From: Candidatus Poseidoniaceae archaeon | GTDB lineage: Archaea > Thermoplasmatota > Poseidoniia > Poseidoniales > Poseidoniaceae | Assembly (NCBI GenBank): GCA_022451835.1 | Contig: JAKUNX010000019.1 | Coordinates: 1-20,258 of the forward strand | Length of the DNA stretch: 20,258 bases | Direction: 5' to 3' | Shown here: one piece after another, positions 8,801 to 17,429 of the stretch | How the letters are laid out: each line of letters starts with the position of its first letter | How positions within the stretch are numbered: the first letter of the stretch is position 1 | Program-made: the position numbers and the translations under genes | Notes under the pieces: generated by a model | The model's database searches: none | What the model was told of the DNA's origin: nothing | What the model saw: only the letters and a program-made list of their open reading frames with translations

Positions 8801-11800
8801 TGCAAGATATGTTACAGGTTATGTTGGCGGTGAATGGAATGGTGCAGGTTACACAGTTTCAACACAAGATTATTCATCTTGGGGTGAAGTTAAGCTTTCG
8901 TTTGATTCTGGCTCGGGTGAAATTGACTTAGGATGGGTTCCGTTTGATTCTTGCCCTGCTTCTGAAAATTTGACAATTCTTAATCAAACAATTTCACCGT
9001 TTACAATCGATAGGGATTTATCGGATACCTTTAATTTCTCAGGACAATTTGTATTTGCAGACAATTCAACTCCAATTACAAATTACGATTTATCAGCATA
9101 TTTAGTACCTTTAGCTGATCCTCAAGCAGAGTTAGTTGAGGAAATGTTTGTTGCAGATATACAGACAGATGGAAATGGCAATTTTTCCGTCAGTGATAAT
9201 TTATCAGTATCACTTAATCCAGGATTATATTCATTATTAATTAGACATGGAGCCTTTGAGTTAATTTCTCAAGATGTCATTGTATATTCAAGTTGGATAA
9301 ACTTGACTGATGATTCTGTAATCACTCATGAATTCCCCCTGGCTATTGGTTCTCCTGTTGTAGGTGCTGGTTCTACGACTACAATTCAAGGCCAAATTGA
9401 GTACGAGAATGCTCCTGAGTCTTATTCATTTGATAGAGGTGATGCCAATATTTACTTGTCTTTTGTTTCTAGTTTCAATGGTAGTAATAACCTATCTGGA
9501 ATTGTAACTCCTTCCGGTGCATGGTCGATCAATGTTGAGTTAGATGAAACTGAGACACTTGGGTTAATCAATGCAGATTTATGGTTTGAAGGATGGGTAG
9601 AGGAATTAGACCCACCTGTCGCTGTATCTGAACATCACTTACGACCTTCATCATTAAGCATAACTTTGGATGTGCGTGAGGCACCTAACTTGACTGCGAC
9701 AATAGAAGGGCCACTAACGAACAAAAGTGTGTTTGTGGTTAATCAAGATGTTTGGGTTAATGGTACTGCAAAATCCCTTGGCCCCTCTCCTGTTGATATG
9801 GAAGGACAATTACTACTTTCAATGCGTGAAAATGGCTCATTTGCGACATGGAGTGATATATTCAATATTACTGTAAATGGAACTTTCGCAATCCAGCAAC
9901 AGTTAACTGCTCAATTAGCAACTTTTGGAGCGGGAGAAGTGGAAGTCAGATTGAGATTCATCCCTGTTTCTATTCAAGCAACTGATGATGCAAATCTATC
10001 TACAGGCGCTCCTTACCGACTAAAGAGTTTCTTACAATTTGAATTTGAATCCACCTCACAATTACGAGGTTATGATGGCTTATTTGGAGTCACTATTTCT
10101 GACCACAGAGGTGAAGAAGTAAGTTCAACAATAGGAGATTTTGATTTCTTGTTCAATAATTCATGGTTTAACACAACTTCTAACATTTCAGGTAAATACC
10201 AAAAAGTAGTCAATTTGGATGCGAATTTAGTAGCAACTGATTATGTCATTGGTGTAGTTTACAATGGCAGTGATGACTATTCACCTTCATCTGGAAATGG
10301 ACTCTTGAGAGTTAAAGCAGAAATTGGATGGAATATTTCTATAAGTCAAAATTGGACTCATTTGGGAGATAATCTATGGATAAATGGTTCAATTTTCGAT
10401 GCAGTTTATCAAACGCCTGTACTCGGAGATAATATTTCTCAATATTCCATAGTATTGGTTACAGAGGATGAAAGAATTACTGATTTAGCACAGGGAATTG
10501 TTGACAATCAAACCTCTACTTTCTCTGAAAACATTACCATTCCTACAAATTTACCATCAAATGCTTATGATGTTGAAATAAGATTTGATTTTTACTCTCA
10601 ACAGCCAGAAGGTGGACCTTACTATGCTTCTGAAGAGCCAATAGTTGATGCCTCAACAGAAACAATAACTTCACTTCCAACTCCGACAGTATTGGTTGGA
10701 ATAGAGTCAGAGTATGTCGTTTCAATAGTCGAAGACCGAGAGCTAAATACTCTAACTAACAATGATGTCGAACTTTCTGTAACAGTTTTTGATTTAGCAG
10801 ATTTAAGTTTCTTGGAAGGGGAAACAGTTGAGTTCTATTTTGATTATAATGGAACTAATGTATCAATGGGTAATTCATTAACTGATGAAAATGGGACCTC
10901 GATTATTACTTGGCCGGCAACTGGAATTTCTCCAGGTTCTTATGAGATTCTAGTTATGGTTAATGACGATCTAACCGATCCACTTGCCAAAGGAAACTCT
11001 CGACGCATTGGAAATAGCACTAAAATTAATATTACTATTCAAGGTAATACCGATATAAGAATTGATTCAATACCAGCGAATGTTATTGCAGATGTTGACT
11101 TCAATGTTGTAGGACAAGTTATTGACGGTGATGATAATACTAGACTACTAATTGATTCAGTCAAATTAAGAGTAAATTGGTTGAATGATTTAAATGAGAC
11201 ATTGGTTAGTTCGTATACTACAACAACCAACGGCTCATTCAACATGTCAGTGCCAACAGATACGCTAAACAACGGCACTTTACGTGGGGCTAAAACGCTA
11301 GTAATCTCTGTAATAGAGGGCTCATCAGTGTTTTACCTAAGTTCATCAGTAGAGGCTTCAGTATTTGTCTTTGGAGTAACTCAATTTGAATCAATTCAGC
11401 CATTGAATGCTATAGTTGTAAATCGTGGCGATAGTGTCAATATCACCTCTAGATTAGTTGAATCATCTAATTTATTCCAACCACTATCTGGTTATGATGT
11501 GACCTATGAGTTTAGAGGAACACGTATCGGAACTGTACAAACTGACGGGGAAGGTTTTGCCAACATAACCCACAGCATACCATTTACACAACCACTCGGA
11601 CTAACCAATGTAGAAATTATCTTCATCGGAAGTTTGGATTTACTAGGAACTGGATCGAATTTCTCGACAATTAACGTCCGTTCTCTAACTTTCTTAGTAA
11701 TTGATGACATTACAGCAAATCCTGTGGCTGGAGAATTATTCAATATTTCCGGACAGATTACTTCAGACAATGGAAGTGGATTAGAACAAGTCGATGGAAC

Positions 11801-14765
11801 CGTTTTACCAGCAAATATTCTGTTTGAAATAAATGGTGAATCGCTTGGATTTACTGTCTCAGGCGGTGTAGTTGGACAAGATGGATTCTGGAATGCATCT
11901 ATTCTTTTGTCGCCAAACTTTGCTGCAGGCAATAATACATTAGGTGCGACATACATTCCTGCCGTAAACTTCTATCTAGGTTCTAATAATACGAGCCTGT
12001 TCGATAGTAGAGGATTCACTGAAATTCGATTCATAGATCCGATACTTGACTTGCAAGGTCAACCAAGTTTGAATGATAGAGTCGAGAGAGGTAATGATGT
12101 TGAAATTGAGGTCTTATTAATCGATAATACTGGTGAACCGGTTTCAGGCCAATTGATTACAATTTCACTTAATGGAACTGATATCAATACAATAATCACG
12201 ACAGCAGAAAATGGTACTGCATACGGAGTTTTAACAACACCAGCTAACATGTCAGTAGGTGTCAAAGATGTTAATGCAATTTACACAGGAACATTTGGAA
12301 CTACAGGTCTTTTGGGTTCAGAATCAAACACATCATTTGTTGTACTTGCTGAAACAAATATTACGATAACAGAATATTCAGAGAGTTTGATAGCAGGTGA
12401 TTATCTTACTGTCAACGGTACTCTACTAGATGACTTGGGACAGAGTTTAGCCGTTCTTGATGTTCCATCTTCAGCGGTAGTACACCTGATGGTTGACGGA
12501 GCATCAGTTGCAAGTACAGAGACAGACGCATCAACTGGACAATTTAGCCTCGGATATCCTTTGCCACAGGACATTTCTGCTGGCGCTCACACCATTACAG
12601 TAGAATTCTTTGGTGGTAGAGATTGGGTAGACCCAATTGGCGTTGGAGAGCCATCAAATCCAGAATATTATCTGCCAACATCAACAACTGTACCTTTCAA
12701 TATTAGTGTGCCTACTCAAATCACCTTGCTTACACCTGGAGGCGATGTTAACCGAGAAGAAGTAATGACCATCGAAGGTTTATTGCTTGATTTAGTTGAT
12801 AATCCACTACCGAATTTAACAATTGAAGTTTGGTTAGACGGTGATTTCATGACTAATGTGGATACCGATGAAGACGGGTTATTCACTGCGATATATCCAG
12901 TTTCTGCTGATGCAGAACTTGGTCCTGTTCTACTAGAAATCAGATTTAATGGAAGTACATTTTATTTGCCAAGTTATACTAATGCTACTTGGAATATCTT
13001 TAGCCATATTGTGTTGAGTGTTGAAGTTCCAGAAACGGTAGCTGTTGGTCAAAATATAACCATTACTGGGAGTGTGGCAGATAATCAACTAAATCCAATT
13101 GCTGGTCATCAAGTTGAACTAATTATTGAGGGAATTACCCTTACTTCTGTGACCACAGACTCATCAGGTGAATTTTCTTATGATTGGACAGTTTCAGACC
13201 TGTTTGAATTTGGTAATAGAACAATTACAGCTTATTCTGGTAGCCAAGGCTACTATCGAGCAAATAGTACCAATGCAACATTCTTCCTTGCACACAGAGC
13301 AGATATGACAGTATCATTTGATAGTAATTCTCAGGTTACTAGAGGCGAACTTTGGGAAATGTCAGGAAGGCTGTTTGATATTGATTCACTGACTAACGAA
13401 GGCTTAGAAGATGAACTTTTAGAAATTTATCTTGATGGAGAATTAGTGGCAACAACTCAAACTACAACTAATGGAGATTGGAGTGCAATTGTTTTTGCCA
13501 CTCAAGATTTGTCAAGAGGATTACATGAGATAGAAATTGTATTCCCTGGGACATTCTCACACATTGGAACCGATGAAATGCTAATTGCTTATGTATGGGC
13601 AGACCTTGAAATTTCTATTGATTCAACATCTACAACTGTAGCAATAAGGTCGGATGGAACATTTGGCCCGATCTCAATTTCTGGTTCAATTTCAGAAATT
13701 GGTGGTACAGGCGAAATCTTTGAGAATCTAGCAATAAATGTTGGAAATGGTACCGATTGTGAATCTCAGCGAGAAGGTGCAAGATGTATACCTTCTAGTT
13801 TGATAAATATAGATTGGCTAAATGGTAATTTTACAATAGACACTGTTGCGCCATCGTGGTTTGAAGCAGGTTCACAATATATCCACTTGGATGTACTTGA
13901 AAATAACACATACTATCTTAACAGTGAATCGATAAGTAGACAAATTTTCATCAAGTTAAATGTTGATTTTGAATGGGAAATCGCTCAAATCGATGAAAGT
14001 GGCAACAAAGATGTATTTGGTAGTATTACCATCATCGCTAATGACACAGGCCTTGGAGTGCCAGGCGTGTCGGTTACTTACACACTCAAGAATGAATCTA
14101 ATGGTCAACTTGCAAACCCACTAACAGTTGTAACAGACCCTTCAGGTGTAGCAAGATTTGAATTCAACTCAGACCCGCCATATGGTGATTATGACAGATG
14201 GGGATATGTTTACGTTGATGCAATTATTAACGATCCAATCATCTCTGATAATAGCCAAATTCAATTTGAAAGTTTGCGCTCATCTGAGGAATTTAATCCT
14301 AAGTATAAGTTTGATGAGGAAGAAGTCAAAGTCCCAACATGGGCCTATGTAGTGCTCGCATTGGTTGCTATACTCGCTGGTGTTGGAATTGTAATTTATC
14401 TTCGAAGAGCGAATAATGAATTATTACAAGAGGCAGCGGAAGTATTTGCATATACTGCTGAACTTCTAGCAGCTGGAGATTCGATTAGAGAAGCGATTTT
14501 CAATTGTTACCAAAACCTATGTACAGTTTTACAACAAAATGGTTTCTTAAGAAGGGATTTCGAAACTGTAAGAGAATTCGAAGTTGCGATTAGACAAGCG
14601 ATGCCTCAAATCTCTGATGACGCTCTATTGGCACTTGACAATATGTTCGAAATGGCTAGATACAGTCGTGATGAAATGGGCGCTCAACACCAGCAAGCAG
14701 CTCAGATGGCTTTGGAGAAAATGATTCAAGAAATTGCAAACCTAAGCGCAATACCCAACAGATGA
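5844..14765 (+). CDS. Giant surface protein: Ca-binding repeats, transglutaminase-like domain, Ig-like repeats, DUF4129-like tail
   Basis: 2973 residues, with an ATG start supported by the TATA-like box about 25 bases upstream. In order: (1) a basic N terminus and signal helix, about 24-48. (2) Residues about 51-740: many DxDxDG/DTDNDG(L/I)PDGxE repeats, thrombospondin type 3-like calcium sites. (3) About 915-1040: a transglutaminase-like core with GQCKDYNTAF (Cys969), GIPARYVTGY and GWVPFD (Asp1035). The usual HAW motif reads SSW, with Ser1011 where the catalytic His is expected. (4) About 1050-2825: roughly 16 Ig-like beta-sandwich units of 95-120 residues, rich in N-x-S/T glycosylation sequons. 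(5) A membrane helix, 2833-2855. (6) A cytoplasmic helical region, about 2866-2965, resembling DUF4129 (ETVREFE, LxxLDNMFEMARYS). A TGase core outside, one helix and DUF4129 inside is the TgpA layout. MoxR and DUF58, common partners of TgpA, are absent from the window. A structural or adhesive role is inferred; enzymatic activity is doubtful. Confidence 0.88.
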   Translation: MRKRYIVSQPAANLQIVKHKDAIKSLSLIALMLLSTIASINFFAIDASASNTDQDGDGLTYGLEYLINSFPNDPDTDNDGLPDGWEWKYGLDPLSSANDDGAVGDPDGDGMSNLQEYTYLMPSGWDNPATPNMLDNGIWWNGTVPVNNWNEEDSLQYLRPLCGDAGSDGNGNTILCDEDPVGNICANGFDDDQDGLLDSADPDGDGDADCSSDDDDGDGLIDEDVNGWDTDGDGMPDGWEAANGLNATSPSNFDGPNGDPDGDGLTNLLEYVNPTWNTMCGSIPCFRPGTEGNPTETTSPCDPVTGVGPGGCATYTAEVDGITSTNPQRADSDNDGLNDSYEALVLLTDPTASDTDNDGIPDGVEVNGLYGNPPQASDPRNNNTDGDALDDGEEDNNSNGVLDPGETDPTRKEDSGDEDQDGIQNWEENLSCTLWNVADSDYGGVNDGEELNVTHGTDPCDSFINFETTINSWDSGNSLLSIQDTSGFNPSGGEGWYNLSGTLTSFTYQRISGQALVDVSSGPSPGVTQVVNRNGSFCHTDATAAGTLTTTQQYCDDDYEDSDGDGLADWEEILGVYGWFSNPSLVDTDSDGVSDFDEVFDFTDPNEPCNNLLDDDGDNLNNYFEDTTGCDLIWIGIGNGSIDAWVTNPTVFDTDSGGVDDLTEYFDGTNPESNPLDDVLPEDFDGDGIPDAIENLTGTDWTNPDTDGGGMLDGDECPIAFWGTLCTNSPYDPFDPTDDIVEDGVVFWANNTTGEVDINQIHRWRLNTNDFYTGSTYANLQDDHPFSPLVPNVDNSSQLPDDSFSNSTLDWEITYRELIGLGNIPVSSYYRNLTFWSDPAATLLRSNDTHNVKVDFGEINRLNLRQEEYFFDWDSLAANTIVSQDFDYQLVVPSEFDDQQSTDYFVTQTVNSVTQNATSQDAYTVAKSLSDFLRLGNDTFEFKLYHTPISNPAGLDITSYVLQSGFGQCKDYNTAFVTMARIAGIPARYVTGYVGGEWNGAGYTVSTQDYSSWGEVKLSFDSGSGEIDLGWVPFDSCPASENLTILNQTISPFTIDRDLSDTFNFSGQFVFADNSTPITNYDLSAYLVPLADPQAELVEEMFVADIQTDGNGNFSVSDNLSVSLNPGLYSLLIRHGAFELISQDVIVYSSWINLTDDSVITHEFPLAIGSPVVGAGSTTTIQGQIEYENAPESYSFDRGDANIYLSFVSSFNGSNNLSGIVTPSGAWSINVELDETETLGLINADLWFEGWVEELDPPVAVSEHHLRPSSLSITLDVREAPNLTATIEGPLTNKSVFVVNQDVWVNGTAKSLGPSPVDMEGQLLLSMRENGSFATWSDIFNITVNGTFAIQQQLTAQLATFGAGEVEVRLRFIPVSIQATDDANLSTGAPYRLKSFLQFEFESTSQLRGYDGLFGVTISDHRGEEVSSTIGDFDFLFNNSWFNTTSNISGKYQKVVNLDANLVATDYVIGVVYNGSDDYSPSSGNGLLRVKAEIGWNISISQNWTHLGDNLWINGSIFDAVYQTPVLGDNISQYSIVLVTEDERITDLAQGIVDNQTSTFSENITIPTNLPSNAYDVEIRFDFYSQQPEGGPYYASEEPIVDASTETITSLPTPTVLVGIESEYVVSIVEDRELNTLTNNDVELSVTVFDLADLSFLEGETVEFYFDYNGTNVSMGNSLTDENGTSIITWPATGISPGSYEILVMVNDDLTDPLAKGNSRRIGNSTKINITIQGNTDIRIDSIPANVIADVDFNVVGQVIDGDDNTRLLIDSVKLRVNWLNDLNETLVSSYTTTTNGSFNMSVPTDTLNNGTLRGAKTLVISVIEGSSVFYLSSSVEASVFVFGVTQFESIQPLNAIVVNRGDSVNITSRLVESSNLFQPLSGYDVTYEFRGTRIGTVQTDGEGFANITHSIPFTQPLGLTNVEIIFIGSLDLLGTGSNFSTINVRSLTFLVIDDITANPVAGELFNISGQITSDNGSGLEQVDGTVLPANILFEINGESLGFTVSGGVVGQDGFWNASILLSPNFAAGNNTLGATYIPAVNFYLGSNNTSLFDSRGFTEIRFIDPILDLQGQPSLNDRVERGNDVEIEVLLIDNTGEPVSGQLITISLNGTDINTIITTAENGTAYGVLTTPANMSVGVKDVNAIYTGTFGTTGLLGSESNTSFVVLAETNITITEYSESLIAGDYLTVNGTLLDDLGQSLAVLDVPSSAVVHLMVDGASVASTETDASTGQFSLGYPLPQDISAGAHTITVEFFGGRDWVDPIGVGEPSNPEYYLPTSTTVPFNISVPTQITLLTPGGDVNREEVMTIEGLLLDLVDNPLPNLTIEVWLDGDFMTNVDTDEDGLFTAIYPVSADAELGPVLLEIRFNGSTFYLPSYTNATWNIFSHIVLSVEVPETVAVGQNITITGSVADNQLNPIAGHQVELIIEGITLTSVTTDSSGEFSYDWTVSDLFEFGNRTITAYSGSQGYYRANSTNATFFLAHRADMTVSFDSNSQVTRGELWEMSGRLFDIDSLTNEGLEDELLEIYLDGELVATTQTTTNGDWSAIVFATQDLSRGLHEIEIVFPGTFSHIGTDEMLIAYVWADLEISIDSTSTTVAIRSDGTFGPISISGSISEIGGTGEIFENLAINVGNGTDCESQREGARCIPSSLINIDWLNGNFTIDTVAPSWFEAGSQYIHLDVLENNTYYLNSESISRQIFIKLNVDFEWEIAQIDESGNKDVFGSITIIANDTGLGVPGVSVTYTLKNESNGQLANPLTVVTDPSGVARFEFNSDPPYGDYDRWGYVYVDAIINDPIISDNSQIQFESLRSSEEFNPKYKFDEEEVKVPTWAYVVLALVAILAGVGIVIYLRRANNELLQEAAEVFAYTAELLAAGDSIREAIFNCYQNLCTVLQQNGFLRRDFETVREFEVAIRQAMPQISDDALLALDNMFEMARYSRDEMGAQHQQAAQMALEKMIQEIANLSAIPNR

Positions 14766-14768
14766 GAT

Positions 14769-15248
14769 TTACCATCTAAGGTATAATCTGTTATTGAAGA
14801 AGTTGGCCTGAAGATTAAATTCAGGTGAATCATTTGGAATATTCATGATTCTTTCAAGTTCTTGGCCGTCTTTTTCAGTAAGATTAAGTTTGATTACAGT
14901 TTCATCATCACTTGTTTTTTGATAAATCTCAATATCGTCAATTTCCAATCCTTTCAATGGTATAGATAAGCCATCTGGATTTATCCTGCCGTTGAGTTCT
15001 TTGACAAACCAATCTAGTTTACGACTTGGCTCAGTACTTGCAATATGGTCCTCAGGAATCATGCCAGAACTAACTAAGACTTGCATGTGGCGATCCTCAA
15101 CTTCAGCCAAGTGTTCTGCATCATTCCAAAAATTACTGTGCAGATTTTGTACATCACTCTCTAGGCCCCCGTAGTCTAAATCCTCTAAATCCTTGACAAA
15201 GGATTCTGGTTTGTCGTCTGAAATGTCAACCAACTGCCAGTCTGTCAT
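14769..15248 (-). CDS. Acidic 159-residue protein, unknown function
   Basis: 159 residues, rich in Asp and Glu, with no signal peptide or membrane segment, so probably cytoplasmic. About residues 13-60 look helical (KPESFVKDLEDLDYGG; NDAEHLAEVEDRHMQVLVSS). Residues about 105-159 look like beta strands (LEIDDIEIYQKTSDDETVIKLNL; FNLQANFFNNRLYLRW). I do not recognise the family. The ATG at 15248 is preceded by GAGG with a seven-base gap, a good ribosome-binding site. A TATA-like ATAAAAAG (15280-15287, minus strand) lies in the 46-base gap after the helicase stop and would give a ten-base leader. The gene may therefore have its own promoter as well as reading through from the helicase. Its stop codon is three bases from that of the giant gene on the other strand. 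Confidence 0.75.
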   Translation of the reverse strand: MTDWQLVDISDDKPESFVKDLEDLDYGGLESDVQNLHSNFWNDAEHLAEVEDRHMQVLVSSGMIPEDHIASTEPSRKLDWFVKELNGRINPDGLSIPLKGLEIDDIEIYQKTSDDETVIKLNLTEKDGQELERIMNIPNDSPEFNLQANFFNNRLYLRW

Positions 15249-15279
15249 GTCATCGCCTCAGCGTCAAACATCAATGAAC

Positions 15280-15287
15280 CTTTTTAT
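15280..15287 (-). promoter_or_regulatory. TATA-like box for the 159-residue protein gene
   Basis: On the minus strand this reads ATAAAAAG, centred about 35 bases before the ATG at 15248. It would give a short leader that includes the GAGG ribosome-binding site. The same TATA/short leader/GAGG layout is seen at the ribbon-helix-helix gene upstream in this group. Confidence 0.4.
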
Positions 15288-15294
15288 TGAGATT

Positions 15295-17337
15295 TTAAAC
15301 TCTCTTCACTCTTCTAAAGAATCTCTTTGCAAACGCTTTTGTTGAATTTGGTTCATTAGAAGTATTCATTTTCATTCCAAGTGGATAACATTCACGATAT
15401 ATTCGGTTGTCATTTCTATTATCTAATAATAGGATTAAAGCCCTATCTTCAACCGATCTAATTGGTCTACCCATCGCTTGCAAAATAGCGTTAATTGCGG
15501 GCTGTGTTACAGTGTAACGCCAAGCATTTTGACTACCAAATTTATCAGAAATGTATTCCTTCAAAGAGTCGGATAGAACAGAAGGTGGTGGATTAGGAAT
15601 GCCAATGCACACTACCGAACCAAGCACGCCATCATCATAATCAATTCCTTCAGATAGTCTTGCCCCAAAGACTCCGCACAATAATACACGATTGCCATTT
15701 TTCCGCTCATTTTTTAGTTTTGCAACGACCCTATCAATATCATCTTTTACCCAGTCTCTTGATTCGGTTATTTTATTCACACCGGTAAAATAGATGCCGT
15801 CAAGAATTTCATCCAATAATCTGTAAGATGGACAAAATACTGCTATGTGGTCTTCACTATGCTCAATCAAAGCTTGAATATGTGCTCTAATTTTATTCCA
15901 CATATCTTCAGATCTCTGATTATATTTTGTTGTAACATCTCGGGCGACTAAAACAGGTCTTCTTTCTCCGGCAAAAGGTGATACATACGAGGTTTTAGTT
16001 GTCAGATTCTTTGGCAAAGCAAGTATGTCAGCATACATTGATGGAGGGTGAAGTGTACCGGACATGAGGATAGAACCTGCAGTTCTTGAAAATAGAGGCC
16101 CGGATAGTATTCCAGGATCAAGTAGATGAGTTGTAATTTTTCCTTCTTTTCCCTTTGGAGAGAATACCATGCAAAGTGCTGAGGTATTACCAAATCTAAA
16201 TATTGATTCGATAATATGGGAAATTCTGTGAGAATCTGGCTCACTTGAATCTTCATCATCTTCAACTTCAACACTTACTTGCCTTAAGGTATCGGCTAAT
16301 TTTTCAAGTCGGTTATTGGTTGGTGATTTTGTCTGGAAATCATTTTCTGAATCGAGTTTCATTTGCCCAGATACTCCTTCATATTCATTGCAAGCCGCAT
16401 GAATTAATTTAGTAAAATCATCAATGTTAACAATTGATTCATCATCATCATTCACCTTTTCATGTAAAATTTTGAAGTAATTTGCCATTTTTAGACGCAA
16501 CAACTTGATTACTTCAAATGCCCAAATCACATCTTCAAGTAATTGTGGAGAAGAGTTTGATGAACTTCTCATCGCTATACTTTCTAAACTACCCATAAAT
16601 TCCTCTAATTCCATTGCAGCATTTCTAACGATAATAGGAGTAATTACTCGCTCCATACTCATCCTTATTCTATCAGGTAAATTGTGCGCTTCATCTACAA
16701 TAATTATTGAATTCTGTAGTGATATTCCCATGGAAGGTAGCGAATTCTCTCTTACTTGTTCAGCAAAAACGTGATTATAATCACAGACTAAAATGTCACA
16801 ATCTTTTACTGCGCTTCGACAGGTTTGCCAAGCACAAACACCAAAAGTTTTGGATTTTTCAACAATATCAAACACATGCCGTGGTTCTTGAAGAATATAA
16901 TTTCTAACATCTTCTTTCAATCTTGCTCTAGCAGATTCGCTTGATCCTTGCTCACACAAGCATCGGCCAGTTTGCATGTCAACTACTTCACACATTGATT
17001 CTCTTCCAATGATGTCAACGACTTTGATATCACGGTGAGTATTTCCAAGTCTTGAGTTGATTTTTCTAACAGTCTCTATGACAATTTTGTGTTGGGATTG
17101 TCGTCCAGTTAAGAACAGTATGTGGGGTTTAGTTGAGGTATTCATTGCAACTTCTAATGCAGCAGCGATTGAAGCAGCGGTTTTTCCAATACCAGTTGGA
17201 GCAGCTGCAATATGATGTCCTTTGTTTCTTAATGATTCACGACATTCTCTAATCATATCAATTTGTCCAGGACGTGGTTCGTCATGGGCTAAAAACGGGA
17301 ATTCATCGTTACCGATAAGTGGACTATTTCCCGCCAT
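15295..17337 (-). CDS. XPD/Rad3-family (DinG-like) superfamily 2 DNA helicase with Fe-S cysteines
   Basis: About 680 residues from the ATG at 17337. An in-frame TTG at 17346 would add three residues. A weak TATA-like CTTTAGA about 27 bases before 17337 supports a leaderless ATG. Motifs, with approximate residues: RPGQ (22-25); Walker A APTGIGKT (46-53); LFLTGRQSQ (motif Ia region, from 75); cysteines 116, 126, 128 and 168 placed as in the XPD 4Fe-4S domain (CEVVDMQTGRCLC and later CAWQTC); DEAH box (215-218); SGTLHPPSMYAD; VLLCGVFGARLSEGIDY (motif V region); and QAMGRPIRS (motif VI) near the C terminus. These define an ATP-dependent 5'-3' DNA helicase of the XPD/FANCJ/DinG group, involved in repair or unwinding of unusual DNA structures. 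It lies in a minus-strand group downstream of a ribbon-helix-helix regulator gene. The CxC pair and an extra cysteine (173) make the exact four cluster ligands uncertain. Confidence 0.9.
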   Translation of the reverse strand: MAGNSPLIGNDEFPFLAHDEPRPGQIDMIRECRESLRNKGHHIAAAPTGIGKTAASIAAALEVAMNTSTKPHILFLTGRQSQHKIVIETVRKINSRLGNTHRDIKVVDIIGRESMCEVVDMQTGRCLCEQGSSESARARLKEDVRNYILQEPRHVFDIVEKSKTFGVCAWQTCRSAVKDCDILVCDYNHVFAEQVRENSLPSMGISLQNSIIIVDEAHNLPDRIRMSMERVITPIIVRNAAMELEEFMGSLESIAMRSSSNSSPQLLEDVIWAFEVIKLLRLKMANYFKILHEKVNDDDESIVNIDDFTKLIHAACNEYEGVSGQMKLDSENDFQTKSPTNNRLEKLADTLRQVSVEVEDDEDSSEPDSHRISHIIESIFRFGNTSALCMVFSPKGKEGKITTHLLDPGILSGPLFSRTAGSILMSGTLHPPSMYADILALPKNLTTKTSYVSPFAGERRPVLVARDVTTKYNQRSEDMWNKIRAHIQALIEHSEDHIAVFCPSYRLLDEILDGIYFTGVNKITESRDWVKDDIDRVVAKLKNERKNGNRVLLCGVFGARLSEGIDYDDGVLGSVVCIGIPNPPPSVLSDSLKEYISDKFGSQNAWRYTVTQPAINAILQAMGRPIRSVEDRALILLLDNRNDNRIYRECYPLGMKMNTSNEPNSTKAFAKRFFRRVKRV

Positions 17338-17429
17338 AAAATACAACCAATGTCGGCGATTCTAAAGGATTGGCCTCGCGGCTGCACTAATATTGAATAG
17401 ATGTGCCCAGTAAAGTGGGGTCTGGACAC

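Noticed and set aside
11504..11956. 150-residue minus-strand frame inside the giant gene
   Set aside because: Antisense to the Ig-like repeats, with no domain and no promoter; the plus frame is continuous across it.
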